Below, in pieces: positions 25,258-33,317 of a stretch of 64,000 nucleotides of DNA; position 1 is the stretch's first letter; every line of letters starts with the position of its first letter. The translations under genes were made by a program, and so were the position numbers. The stretch covers positions 68,926 through 132,925 of the forward strand of contig JBHELD010000031.1 in the NCBI GenBank assembly GCA_046263255.1, read 5' to 3'. A model generated the notes under the pieces. That model saw only the letters and a list, made by a program, of their open reading frames with translations. It did not search any database and had not been told where the DNA came from. This stretch comes from JALZEG01 sp046263255. Its GTDB lineage: Bacteria > Actinomycetota > CADDZG01 > WHSQ01.

Positions 25258-26499
25258 CTATCCCTGGATGACCTGGCCGAACAGGTCGTTCCAGACCTCT
25301 TCGTCCTCCTCGTCGAGGTCCTTGTAGTGGTACAGGAGCGACTCCATCTCCGGCGTCGGGAACACGAGCGGGCTCTTCGACACCTGCCGCGTGAACTTGT
25401 CGTTCGCGTCGGCGAGGATGTCCTGCGCCTCGGGGACCGGGCAGATGTAGTTGACCCACGCGGTGATCTGGGCCGCGACCTTCGGGTCGTAGACGTAGTC
25501 CATGAACGTCATCGCGTCGATCGGGTTCTCCGCGTTCTGCGGGATCGCCATGTTGTCGACCCACAGGATCCCGCCCTCCTCGGGGACGACGAACTCGAGC
25601 TCGGGCTTGTCGAACTGGAGCTGGAAGACGTCGCCCGACCACGCCATCGTCACCCACAGGTCCTCGCGCACGAGCGCGTCCGCGTACTCGTTGCCGTAGT
25701 AGTTGCGGACGATGCCCCTCTCCCGCTGCTGGATGAGCTTCTCGGCCGCGAGCGCGGCGTCGTCGTTCGTAGCCTGCTGCGGGTCGATGCCGAGCCCCAG
25801 CAGCGCCAGGTTCATCGTGTCCCGCATCTCCTTGAACATGCCGACCTTGCCTTTGAACGCGGGATCGAAGAGATCGTCGAAGCTCTTGATCTTGCGTCCC
25901 GTGAGGCGGGGGTTGTAGCCGATGCCGGTGATGCCGGACTGCCACGGCACGCTGTGCGCGTTGCCGGGGTCGTACGACGGGTCCTTGTAGACCTGCCCCG
26001 CGTGCGCCGCGAAGTTCGGCAGCAACGAGTGGTCCAGCTCCTCGAGGTACCCGAGGCGCGCCATCTTCGCGATCAGCCAGTCGGTGACGACGATGAGGTC
26101 CCATCCGGTGGACTGGTCGTTCGCCAGCGGCTCGCGGATCGTCCCGAAGAAGCTCTCGTTGTCGTCGATCACCTCCTTGTAGGAGACCTCGATGCCGGTC
26201 TCCTTCTCGAAGTCGTCGAGCGTGGGCCGCCGGCCCTTGGCGCGGTCGATGTAGAGCGGCCAGTTGGCGAAGCTCAGCCGCCCGTTTTGCTCCGTCGTCG
26301 TGAGGCCGTCGTCCTCCGAGCCCCCGCCTCCGGCCCCGCGGTTCTCGTCGGTGCCGGAGACGCCGCACGCGGCGAGCCACGCGCCGAGGGAGAGCGCGCC
26401 GGCTCCCGCCCCCATGCGGCGAAGAACCTCCCTGCGCGTCACGCGGCTCGCCCCTGCCGTCGCGAGCAACCGGCTGATCTCACGCTCGTGGTCCGTCAT
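25258..26499 (-). CDS. potD: polyamine ABC transporter substrate-binding lipoprotein (PotD-like)
   Basis: This 413-residue binding protein carries a probable Tat-type signal: TRREVLRRMG (21-30), a hydrophobic core and a lipobox ending at C45 (LAACG). The mature part begins with FANWPLYIDRAKGRRPTL, as in PotD/PotF, and contains WSGDVFQLQFDKPELEF and the closing hinge region. It captures polyamine outside the membrane and delivers it to PotB/PotC. The ATG overlaps the potA stop (ATGA), which sets the start; a longer frame exists upstream. Confidence 0.92.
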   Translation of the reverse strand: MTDHEREISRLLATAGASRVTRREVLRRMGAGAGALSLGAWLAACGVSGTDENRGAGGGGSEDDGLTTTEQNGRLSFANWPLYIDRAKGRRPTLDDFEKETGIEVSYKEVIDDNESFFGTIREPLANDQSTGWDLIVVTDWLIAKMARLGYLEELDHSLLPNFAAHAGQVYKDPSYDPGNAHSVPWQSGITGIGYNPRLTGRKIKSFDDLFDPAFKGKVGMFKEMRDTMNLALLGLGIDPQQATNDDAALAAEKLIQQRERGIVRNYYGNEYADALVREDLWVTMAWSGDVFQLQFDKPELEFVVPEEGGILWVDNMAIPQNAENPIDAMTFMDYVYDPKVAAQITAWVNYICPVPEAQDILADANDKFTRQVSKSPLVFPTPEMESLLYHYKDLDEEDEEVWNDLFGQVIQG

Positions 26500-27602
26500 C
26501 TGGCCGTCTCCTCTCCGTTCGCCGGCGGTGCGACTGCAAACGTGTGCTGCGGGTCCCAGCTCAAGGTGACCGGCGTCCCGGGCCCCAGGCCGGAGCCGCC
26601 GCCGCTCGCGTTCTGCACGTACACGACGAGCTTCGCGCCGCCGGGGGTCGTGCACTCGAACGACGTGCTCACGCCCGTGTAGGTCGAGGCCGTGACGGTG
26701 GCGCGGATCGAGTTCGCTCTCTTTCCGCCGGCTCCCTCCGCCGCGATGTGCAGCTTCTCGGGCCGGACCCCCACGCGCACGCGGCCGCTCCCCGGCAGAC
26801 GCCCGGGTGGGAGCGTCATGACCCCACCCTCGGCGAGCCGTACCTTCGCCAGGTCGCCCCCGGAGACCTCGACCTCGCCGTCGAGGAGGTTCGACGCGCC
26901 GAGAAAGCCCGCGACGAACTCGGTCGCCGGCAGCTCGTACACCGCCTCCGGAGGTCCCACCTGCTCCATCCGCCCCGCGTTCATCACCGCTATGCGGTCG
27001 GACATCGTCATGGCCTCGTCCTGGTCGTGCGTCACGTAGACGAACGTGATCCCGACATCCCCCTGAATGCGCTTGAGCTCGAGCTGCATGCTCTTCCGCA
27101 GCTTGAGATCGAGCGCGCCGAGCGGCTCGTCCAGGAGCAGCACCTGCGGCCGGTTGATCAGGGCGCGCGCCAGGGCCACGCGCTGCTGCTGGCCGCCGGA
27201 GAGCTGGTTGCTGCGCCGGTCCCCGAGGCCCGCGAGGTCCACGAGCTCGAGCATCTCCTCGACGCGCGGGCGGATCTCGTGCTTGGGGACGCGCCGCCGC
27301 TTCAGCCCGAACGCGACGTTCTCGAAGACGTCTAGGTGCGGGAACAGCGCGTAGGACTGGAAGACCGTGTTGACGTCACGCTTGTACGCCGGCAGGGCGG
27401 TCACGTCGCCGCCGTCGAGGTAGACGCGACCGGCCGTCGGCTCCTCGAAGCCCCCGATCATCCGAAGTGTCGTCGTCTTGCCGCACCCCGAGGGCCCGAG
27501 GAGCGAGAAGAACTCGCCCGACGCGACCGTGATCGACACGTCGTCGACCGCGGGCGTGTCCTTGAAGACCTTCGTGATCCCCTCGAGCCGCACCTCGCCC
27601 AT
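26496..27602 (-). CDS. potA: polyamine ABC transporter ATPase (PotA-like)
   Basis: This 368-residue ATPase powers the PotBCD importer. Walker A is GPSGCGKTT (36-44), the ABC signature is LSGGQQQR (about 138) and Walker B is LLLDEPLGALD. A C-terminal TOBE domain starts near residue 280. It lies 4 bp downstream of the aldehyde dehydrogenase gene and overlaps potD, so import and catabolism share one transcript. Confidence 0.94.
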   Translation of the reverse strand: MGEVRLEGITKVFKDTPAVDDVSITVASGEFFSLLGPSGCGKTTTLRMIGGFEEPTAGRVYLDGGDVTALPAYKRDVNTVFQSYALFPHLDVFENVAFGLKRRRVPKHEIRPRVEEMLELVDLAGLGDRRSNQLSGGQQQRVALARALINRPQVLLLDEPLGALDLKLRKSMQLELKRIQGDVGITFVYVTHDQDEAMTMSDRIAVMNAGRMEQVGPPEAVYELPATEFVAGFLGASNLLDGEVEVSGGDLAKVRLAEGGVMTLPPGRLPGSGRVRVGVRPEKLHIAAEGAGGKRANSIRATVTASTYTGVSTSFECTTPGGAKLVVYVQNASGGGSGLGPGTPVTLSWDPQHTFAVAPPANGEETAR

Positions 27603-27606
27603 CTCG

Positions 27607-29091
27607 CTATCCCGGCGCCGTTCCGTGCTCCGCCTGGTGCGCGACGTACTCCGCGTAGGGGTACCACCACGACTTCGGGTCCATCTTCGAGTCGATGTGC
27701 ACGTGCTTTGGCTGCCGGAAGTCGTCGAGACCCTCCGGTCCCAGCTCGCGCCCCATCCCGGAGGACTTCATGCCTCCGAACGGAGCCGCCTCGTTGTCCG
27801 TGAGCGGGTCGTTGAACCACACCGTCCCGGCCTCGATCTCCTCCATCGCCTTCATCATGTAGTCGAGCCGGCGCGTGTATACGTTCGCGCCGAGCCCGTA
27901 GTCGCTCGCGTTCGTGCGCGCGATGGCCTCGTCCAGGTGCGCGACGCGCGCGATCGGCGCGACCGGGCCGAACGTCTCCTTCCGCATGAGATCCATCGAG
28001 TCGTCGACGTCGACCACGACCGCGGGAGTGAGGAAGAACCCCCTGGCGAAGCCGCCGCGATCGCCGCCGTGGACGACGCGCGCACCGGCGGCGCGCGCGG
28101 CGGTGAGCTGCGCCTCGACCCGGTCGCGCTGCACCGCCCGCACGAGAGGGCCCATGTCGGTCGCGGCCTCCATCGGGTCGCCGACGACGACCCTTCCCGC
28201 CTCGGCCACGAACGCGTCGACGAAGTCGTCGTAGACCTCGGGCAGCACGTAGAAGCGCTCCGCGGAGGTGCATACCTGCCCGGCGTTCAGGTACGCGGCC
28301 CACACCGCGCCCCGCGCGGCGACGTCCAGGTCGACGTCGTCGCAGACGATGAAAGCATCCTTGCCGCCCAGCTCGAGGTGGACCTTCTTCAGCTGCTCCG
28401 CTGCGGCGGCCATCACCTTCTTGCCGGTCTCGACGGAGCCGGTGAACGCGATCAGCGAGACCTCACCCGAACGAACGAGCGCCTCTCCCGCGTCGGCCTC
28501 GCCGGTGACGACGTTGACGACGCCGGGCGGGAACAACGTCGCGAAGGCGTCGCACAGCTGGAGGGTCGACAGCGGCGTATACGGCGACGGTTTCACGACG
28601 ACGGTGTTGCCGGCCGCGAGCGCGGGGGCGAGCTTCCACACCAGGAGCAGGATCGGGTAGTTCCACGGGACGATCGCCGCCACGACGCCGTACGGCTGCT
28701 TGATCACGAGAGACAGCTGCCCGGGCTCTCCCGAAGGGACGACGCGGCCCCGCTCGAGCCGCCCGATCTCGGCGTAGAAGTCCAGGCACGACGCGCTCCA
28801 CCCCATCTCGTCCCGGTTCTCGACGAGCGGCTTGCCGCCCTCGCGCGTGAGCGTCACCGCCAGCGGCTCCGCGTGCTCGCGGATCCATGCCGCCAGGGCG
28901 CGCAGCATGACGCCGCGCTCGGGCGCGGGGGTGTCCTTCCAGCCGGGGTAGGCCGCCCGCGCCGACCTCACGGCCAGGTCGACCTGCGCGGCGGTCGCGG
29001 AGCGCACCTCGGCGACGACCTCTTCGGTCGCGGGGTTGAGGACGGCTACGGGGGCCGCGGCCCCCTCGACCGCCTCGCCGCCGATCAGCAC
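27607..29091 (-). CDS. aldehyde dehydrogenase, probably 4-aminobutyraldehyde-type
   Basis: This 494-residue NAD(P)-dependent aldehyde dehydrogenase has catalytic motifs LELGGKDAFIV (Glu) and NAGQVCTSAERFYV (Cys). The oxyanion and cofactor segment is VPWNYPILL. Its position directly after gabT and before potA suggests it oxidises aminoaldehydes made from putrescine, giving GABA, or succinate semialdehyde made from GABA. Sequence alone cannot choose between them. It abuts gabT with no gap. Confidence 0.88.
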   Translation of the reverse strand: MLIGGEAVEGAAAPVAVLNPATEEVVAEVRSATAAQVDLAVRSARAAYPGWKDTPAPERGVMLRALAAWIREHAEPLAVTLTREGGKPLVENRDEMGWSASCLDFYAEIGRLERGRVVPSGEPGQLSLVIKQPYGVVAAIVPWNYPILLLVWKLAPALAAGNTVVVKPSPYTPLSTLQLCDAFATLFPPGVVNVVTGEADAGEALVRSGEVSLIAFTGSVETGKKVMAAAAEQLKKVHLELGGKDAFIVCDDVDLDVAARGAVWAAYLNAGQVCTSAERFYVLPEVYDDFVDAFVAEAGRVVVGDPMEAATDMGPLVRAVQRDRVEAQLTAARAAGARVVHGGDRGGFARGFFLTPAVVVDVDDSMDLMRKETFGPVAPIARVAHLDEAIARTNASDYGLGANVYTRRLDYMMKAMEEIEAGTVWFNDPLTDNEAAPFGGMKSSGMGRELGPEGLDDFRQPKHVHIDSKMDPKSWWYPYAEYVAHQAEHGTAPG

Positions 29092-30420
29092 CTAGTTCAC
29101 TCCCTTGTTGGCCCACTCGAGCGCCTCGACGAGCACGTCGAGGCCGGCGTGCAGGTCCTCGTCCGAGATCACGAGCGGAGCCAGTAGCCGCACGACGTTG
29201 TCGTAGGTCCCGGCCTTCAGTATGAGCACTCCGTTGTCGTGACAGCGCTTGACGACCGCGGCGGTCGCGAGCTTCGCCGGCTCCTTGCTCACCTCGTCGC
29301 TCACGAGCTCGACGCCGACCATCGGGCCGAGGCCCCTGACCTCGCCGACGAGGCCGAGCGCGTCCTCGAGCGGGTCGAGGCGCGACCGGATGACGTCCGC
29401 CTGCCGTTGCGCCCTTTCCAGCAGGTCGGTCCCCCTGAGCTCCTCGATCACGGCGAGCGCGGCCGCGCACGCGACGGGATTGCCGCCGTAGGTCCCGCCG
29501 AGGCCGCCGACGTGCGGCGCGTCCATCACGTCCGCCCGACCGGTCACGGCCGATATCGGGAGCCCGGCGCCGAGCGACTTCGCCGTCGTGACGATGTCGG
29601 GGACGACGCCGTAGTGCTCCGCCGCGAACATCTTCCCGGTCCTTCCCATCCCGCTCTGGATCTCGTCGTCGACCAGGAGGATGTCGCGCTCCGTGCAGAT
29701 CGCCCGCAGCGCCGGGAGGTAGTCGTCGGGGGCGACGACGAACCCGCCTTCTCCCTGCACGGGCTCGACGACCATGCACGCGACGGATCCCGCGCCGATC
29801 TCAGAGTCGATCGCGTCCGCGGCCGCCTCCGCGCAGGCTATCCCGCACGAGGGGTGCTCCAGCCCGAGGGGGCACCGGTAGCAGTACGCGAACGGGACGC
29901 GATGGACCTCCGGGGCGAACGGCCCGAAGCCGCGCTTGTACGGCATCTCCTTCGCGGTCATCGTCATGCCCAGCAGCGTCCGGCCGTGGAACGCGTTCGT
30001 GAACGTCACGACCGCGTCGCGCCCCGTCGCGAGGCGCGCGATCTTCACGGCGTTCTCTACGGCCTCGGCCCCAGAGCTCGCAAGCATCGTCTTCTTCGCA
30101 CCGTCGCCGGGCGTGATGCGGTTGAGGGCCTCGGCGAGCTCGACGTAGCCCTCGTACATCGCGACGTGGAAGCACTCGTGCAGGAACGCGTCCGCCTGCT
30201 TGTGCACGGCCTCCAGGACCCGCGGGTTCCCCCGGCCCACGTTCAGGACGCCGAGGCCGCCCGCCAGGTCGATGAACCGGTTGCCGTCGACGTCGAGGAT
30301 CGACGCCCCGTCTCCCGCGGCGACGAACACGGGGAGGGTGTTGAAGACGGCGCGGGGGATCGCGGCCTCCCTCCGGTCCGTCAAGCGCCTCGAGCTCGCG
30401 CCCGGGATGGGCGGGTCCAT
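29092..30420 (-). CDS. gabT: class III aminotransferase, GabT-like (GABA/putrescine)
   Basis: This 442-residue PLP enzyme resembles 4-aminobutyrate aminotransferase. TFTNAFHGRTLLGMT, VEPVQGEGGF, LVDDEIQSGMGRTGK and the lysine of TTAKSLGAGLPISAVTGR are in place. It could act on GABA or directly on putrescine or another diamine. It opens the six-gene operon with potADBC and is transcribed divergently from the PucR-type regulator, which probably controls it. A TAGCGT box 7 nt before the ATG implies a leaderless operon mRNA. Confidence 0.88.
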   Translation of the reverse strand: MDPPIPGASSRRLTDRREAAIPRAVFNTLPVFVAAGDGASILDVDGNRFIDLAGGLGVLNVGRGNPRVLEAVHKQADAFLHECFHVAMYEGYVELAEALNRITPGDGAKKTMLASSGAEAVENAVKIARLATGRDAVVTFTNAFHGRTLLGMTMTAKEMPYKRGFGPFAPEVHRVPFAYCYRCPLGLEHPSCGIACAEAAADAIDSEIGAGSVACMVVEPVQGEGGFVVAPDDYLPALRAICTERDILLVDDEIQSGMGRTGKMFAAEHYGVVPDIVTTAKSLGAGLPISAVTGRADVMDAPHVGGLGGTYGGNPVACAAALAVIEELRGTDLLERAQRQADVIRSRLDPLEDALGLVGEVRGLGPMVGVELVSDEVSKEPAKLATAAVVKRCHDNGVLILKAGTYDNVVRLLAPLVISDEDLHAGLDVLVEALEWANKGVN

Positions 30421-30427
30421 GCGGCCG

Positions 30428-30433
30428 ACGCTA
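30428..30433 (-). promoter_or_regulatory. -10 box of the gabT-pot operon (leaderless)
   Basis: TAGCGT on the minus strand ends 7 nt before the gabT ATG. Confidence 0.55.
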
Positions 30434-30486
30434 ACGCCGCGCGATCCGCCCTCACCCGTTCAGGGAGGCAAGTTGCGGAGCGCCCG

Positions 30487-30496
30487 TTTGTACACT
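30487..30496 (+). promoter_or_regulatory. -10 box of pucR-type gene overlapping a TTGTACA motif
   Basis: TACACT (30491-30496) ends 7 nt before the ATG at 30504, and TTGTACA (30488-30494) overlaps it. The reverse complement TGTACAA also occurs near 35950, about 100 bp upstream of another aldehyde dehydrogenase gene, so it may be an operator. Confidence 0.45.
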
Positions 30497-30503
30497 CTGG
30501 AGG

Positions 30504-32057
30504 ATGCCCATGACCGTGCGCGACCTGCTCGGGCTCCCGGGTCTCGGCCTGACGGTCGTCGCCGGCGAGGCCGGTCTCGATCGCCCGATCCGCTGGGCGC
30601 ACACGTCGGAGCTGCAGGATCCGACGCCGTGGCTCTCCGGGGGCGAGCTCCTGCTGACCACCGGGATGGGTCTCACCGGCTCGGCCGCGCTCCAGCGCGC
30701 GTACGTCAGGAGGCTCACCCGCGCCCGGCTCGCGGGCCTGGGCTTCGGGGTCGGCTTCGGCGCGGACGAGGTCCCCGCCGCGATCACGAGGGCGGCCGAC
30801 GCCGAGGGGTTTCCCGTGATCGAGGTCCCGTATCCGGTGCCGTTCATCGCGATCGCCGAGGCGGTCTCGAGCGCGCTGGCCGAGGACCGCTTGCGGGACG
30901 CCCGCATGTCCGTCGAGGTGCACGAGCGGCTCGCGGCGCTGGTGTCCGACGGAGGCGGCCCGGCCGACGTGCTGGAGGAGGCCGTCGCGATCGCCGGTGG
31001 CTGGGCGGTGCTCTTCGACGTGCGCGGGGGAGTCATCGCCCGCGCCGCCGCGCCCGGCGCCGTCCCGCCGGACGAGACCGAGCTGTGGAAGTCGCTGCCG
31101 CACGCGGGCGGCGCTGCCGCGACTTCGTCCGAGCAAGGTCCCGGTGGCGCGAGGGTCGCTCTGGCGGTCGATACCGCGGGGCGGCGGGAAGCCTGGGCGG
31201 TGTTCGGGAAGGACCACCGCGTCGAGCCGCGCGATCGCATCGCGGCGCGCCACGCCGCCACGGTTCTCGGGCTTCTGCTCGCGTCACGGCGCGCGGCCGT
31301 CGACGCGGAGCGCCGCATCGCGGGGGACGTGCTGACCGAAGCGATGGCGGGACGGCTGTCGGGCGACGAGCTGGAGCGGAGGCTGGAGCTCGTCGGCTTT
31401 CCGCGCGGCGAGCGCGTCGTCGTGCTGGTCGCGGACTTCGGCGCCGTTGCCGACGCGGTCCTCGAGGAGGCGGCGTGGATGCTGGACGGGGCGCTGGGCG
31501 TGCGGCAGGTGCCGGCCCGCACCGCGCTCGCCGGCGGACGGGTCGCCGCGCTGGTCGTGCACTCGGAGCCCGAGGCGCTCGCGGGGGTCCTCCTGGAAGA
31601 GGCGCGGTCGTGGCAGCGTGCATCCGAGGGCATCCGCGTGGGCGTCGGCGGCTCGTGGGCGCCCGCGGACCTGCGACGGTCGTACCTGGAGGCGACGTTC
31701 GCCCTGCGCGCCGCGGGCCCGGGGGTGTCGATCGCGTCGCCGCACGACCTGGGCTCCTACGCGCTGCTGCTCGGAGGGCAGCCGCGCGAGGCGCTCGAGG
31801 GCTTCGTGCGCTCGGTCCTCGGCCCCCTGATCGACCGCGACCGCGCGCGCGGGTCGGACCTCGTCGCGTCGGTGCGGGCGTTCGTCGAATCGGGCGGTCG
31901 CTGGGAGCCGGGGGCCGAGAGCCTGGCGATCCACCGCCACACGCTGCGCTACCGGGTGCGTCAGGCGGAGGACCTGCTGGGCCGCGACCTGACGAACGCC
32001 GAGGACCGGATGGAGCTGTGGCTGGCGCTGAAGGCGATGGAGGTCCTGGGCCGGTAG
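30504..32057 (+). CDS. PucR-family transcriptional regulator
   Basis: This 517-residue regulator has the PucR N-terminal sensory domain (TVRDLLGLPGLGLTVVAGE, TPWLSGGELLLTTG), a middle GGDEF-like or GAF-like region and the C-terminal PucR helix-turn-helix (AIHRHTLRYRVRQAEDLLG). Family members control purine, proline and GABA or polyamine catabolism. Its divergent placement from gabT-potADBC argues that it senses a polyamine or GABA pathway compound. A second ATG at 30510 is possible. Leaderless promoter. Confidence 0.9.
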   Translation: MPMTVRDLLGLPGLGLTVVAGEAGLDRPIRWAHTSELQDPTPWLSGGELLLTTGMGLTGSAALQRAYVRRLTRARLAGLGFGVGFGADEVPAAITRAADAEGFPVIEVPYPVPFIAIAEAVSSALAEDRLRDARMSVEVHERLAALVSDGGGPADVLEEAVAIAGGWAVLFDVRGGVIARAAAPGAVPPDETELWKSLPHAGGAAATSSEQGPGGARVALAVDTAGRREAWAVFGKDHRVEPRDRIAARHAATVLGLLLASRRAAVDAERRIAGDVLTEAMAGRLSGDELERRLELVGFPRGERVVVLVADFGAVADAVLEEAAWMLDGALGVRQVPARTALAGGRVAALVVHSEPEALAGVLLEEARSWQRASEGIRVGVGGSWAPADLRRSYLEATFALRAAGPGVSIASPHDLGSYALLLGGQPREALEGFVRSVLGPLIDRDRARGSDLVASVRAFVESGGRWEPGAESLAIHRHTLRYRVRQAEDLLGRDLTNAEDRMELWLALKAMEVLGR

Positions 32058-32061
32058 CTCC

Positions 32062-33312
32062 TCAGTCCCCCAGCCCCCGCACCACCACCTTCTTCCCGTC
32101 CCAGGGCGAGCGACCGCGGCCCCGCTCGAGCAGCTCCACCGACAAGCCCGACACCCTTATCAGCGAGTAGGCGAAGTTGTCCTTCTGGTTGCTCTCGGCG
32201 AGCGTGTCGTCGACGTCGGCCTTCACCTGCACCACGTAGAGCCCGTCCGCGTTCAGCCCGAAGTCCACGTAGTTGTCCGACAGCCCCGCGGTGTAGATGT
32301 CGCCCCATCCGGCCGACAGCCCGATCCGGATCGCGGGGGAGGTGGGGTTGGTGAACGTGAAGTTGCAGTCGTCGCCGCTGTCCGCGAGGTGCTGCGGCTC
32401 CTGGAAGAACCGGTCGAAGTCCACGAACGCGATGTCGTGGGCACACGCGCCGCGCTTCGCCACCTCGGCGACGGGCTCCAGCGCACCCGTCCTCTCGTCG
32501 ACGACCTTCAGCAGCTTCGCGCCGAAGACGTTGTCGTAGTGGAAGTGCCCGTGGACCTCGTGGTAGGTCGCGGTGCCCGCGTCCCGCTCGACGAAGTCGT
32601 TGTCCGAGTAGTCCAGGGGCGTCGCATCGGCGAGGTAGACCCTCTGGCGCACCGGCACGCTGCGGGCGACGGGGTCGAGCTCGCCGAAGCGCAGGTCCAT
32701 CGCGCCTCTCCCCGCGTTCTGATAACCGAAGGAGAACCGCAGGCAGCGGAGCGCGCGGTCCTCGGCGGCCTCGTCCGGTGCGCAGAACGGCGGCACCGGC
32801 GCGAACGAGCATCCCGACCCCACGAGCTCGCACGCGGCCTCGGGATACGAGAACGTGAAGTCGTAGCCGGGCTCCGCGCGCAAGTTCGGGAGCATCGGCA
32901 GGCCCTCGGCGACCCGCGGCTCCCGTTCGAGCTTCGCCCGGAGGCGGAAGGCCTGGGCCGACGAGTCGCGGCGCACGGCCGCGATCTCCCACACGCCCGG
33001 CTCGGGATCGTCGACGAACAGCTCGTGGTCGTGGGCCGCAATGCGCGTCCCCGAGGGCGTTACGAGCTGGACGTCGAAAGCGTTCGAGGTCGCGGGATGG
33101 TCAACCGCGGCGCGCAGCCGCGCTCCGCCCGGCGCGATCGCAAACGGGTACGACGTGGTGGACTCGACCGCGGAGCCTTTCCAGAAGCGAGCCTGCCCCG
33201 GCCGCAGCGCGGGAGCGTCCGGCGGCGACGCCTGAACCCCGGCGAGGACGCCGCCGCCGAGCAGGAGAACGGCCGCGCCGAGCGCGGCGCCGCGCCGGTG
33301 GCTGCAGGACAA
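32062..33312 (-). CDS. secreted lysyl oxidase-family protein
   Basis: This 416-residue exported protein ends in a lysyl oxidase domain, a copper amine oxidase that deaminates lysine side chains. The copper site is HEVHGHFH (H251, H254, H256, H258). The pre-domain (about 40-130) resembles a bacterial pre-peptidase C-like beta-sandwich. The start is a TTG at 33312, five bases after the upstream CocE-type gene's stop, so they form an operon. The quinone-cofactor lysine and tyrosine were not assigned with certainty. Confidence 0.82.
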   Translation of the reverse strand: MSCSHRRGAALGAAVLLLGGGVLAGVQASPPDAPALRPGQARFWKGSAVESTTSYPFAIAPGGARLRAAVDHPATSNAFDVQLVTPSGTRIAAHDHELFVDDPEPGVWEIAAVRRDSSAQAFRLRAKLEREPRVAEGLPMLPNLRAEPGYDFTFSYPEAACELVGSGCSFAPVPPFCAPDEAAEDRALRCLRFSFGYQNAGRGAMDLRFGELDPVARSVPVRQRVYLADATPLDYSDNDFVERDAGTATYHEVHGHFHYDNVFGAKLLKVVDERTGALEPVAEVAKRGACAHDIAFVDFDRFFQEPQHLADSGDDCNFTFTNPTSPAIRIGLSAGWGDIYTAGLSDNYVDFGLNADGLYVVQVKADVDDTLAESNQKDNFAYSLIRVSGLSVELLERGRGRSPWDGKKVVVRGLGD

Positions 33313-33317
33313 CGCCG

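Noticed and set aside
29092..30420. Acetylornithine aminotransferase as the identity of the gabT-like gene
   Set aside because: No arginine biosynthesis genes are near; the pot operon and divergent PucR-type regulator fit GABA or diamine transamination better.
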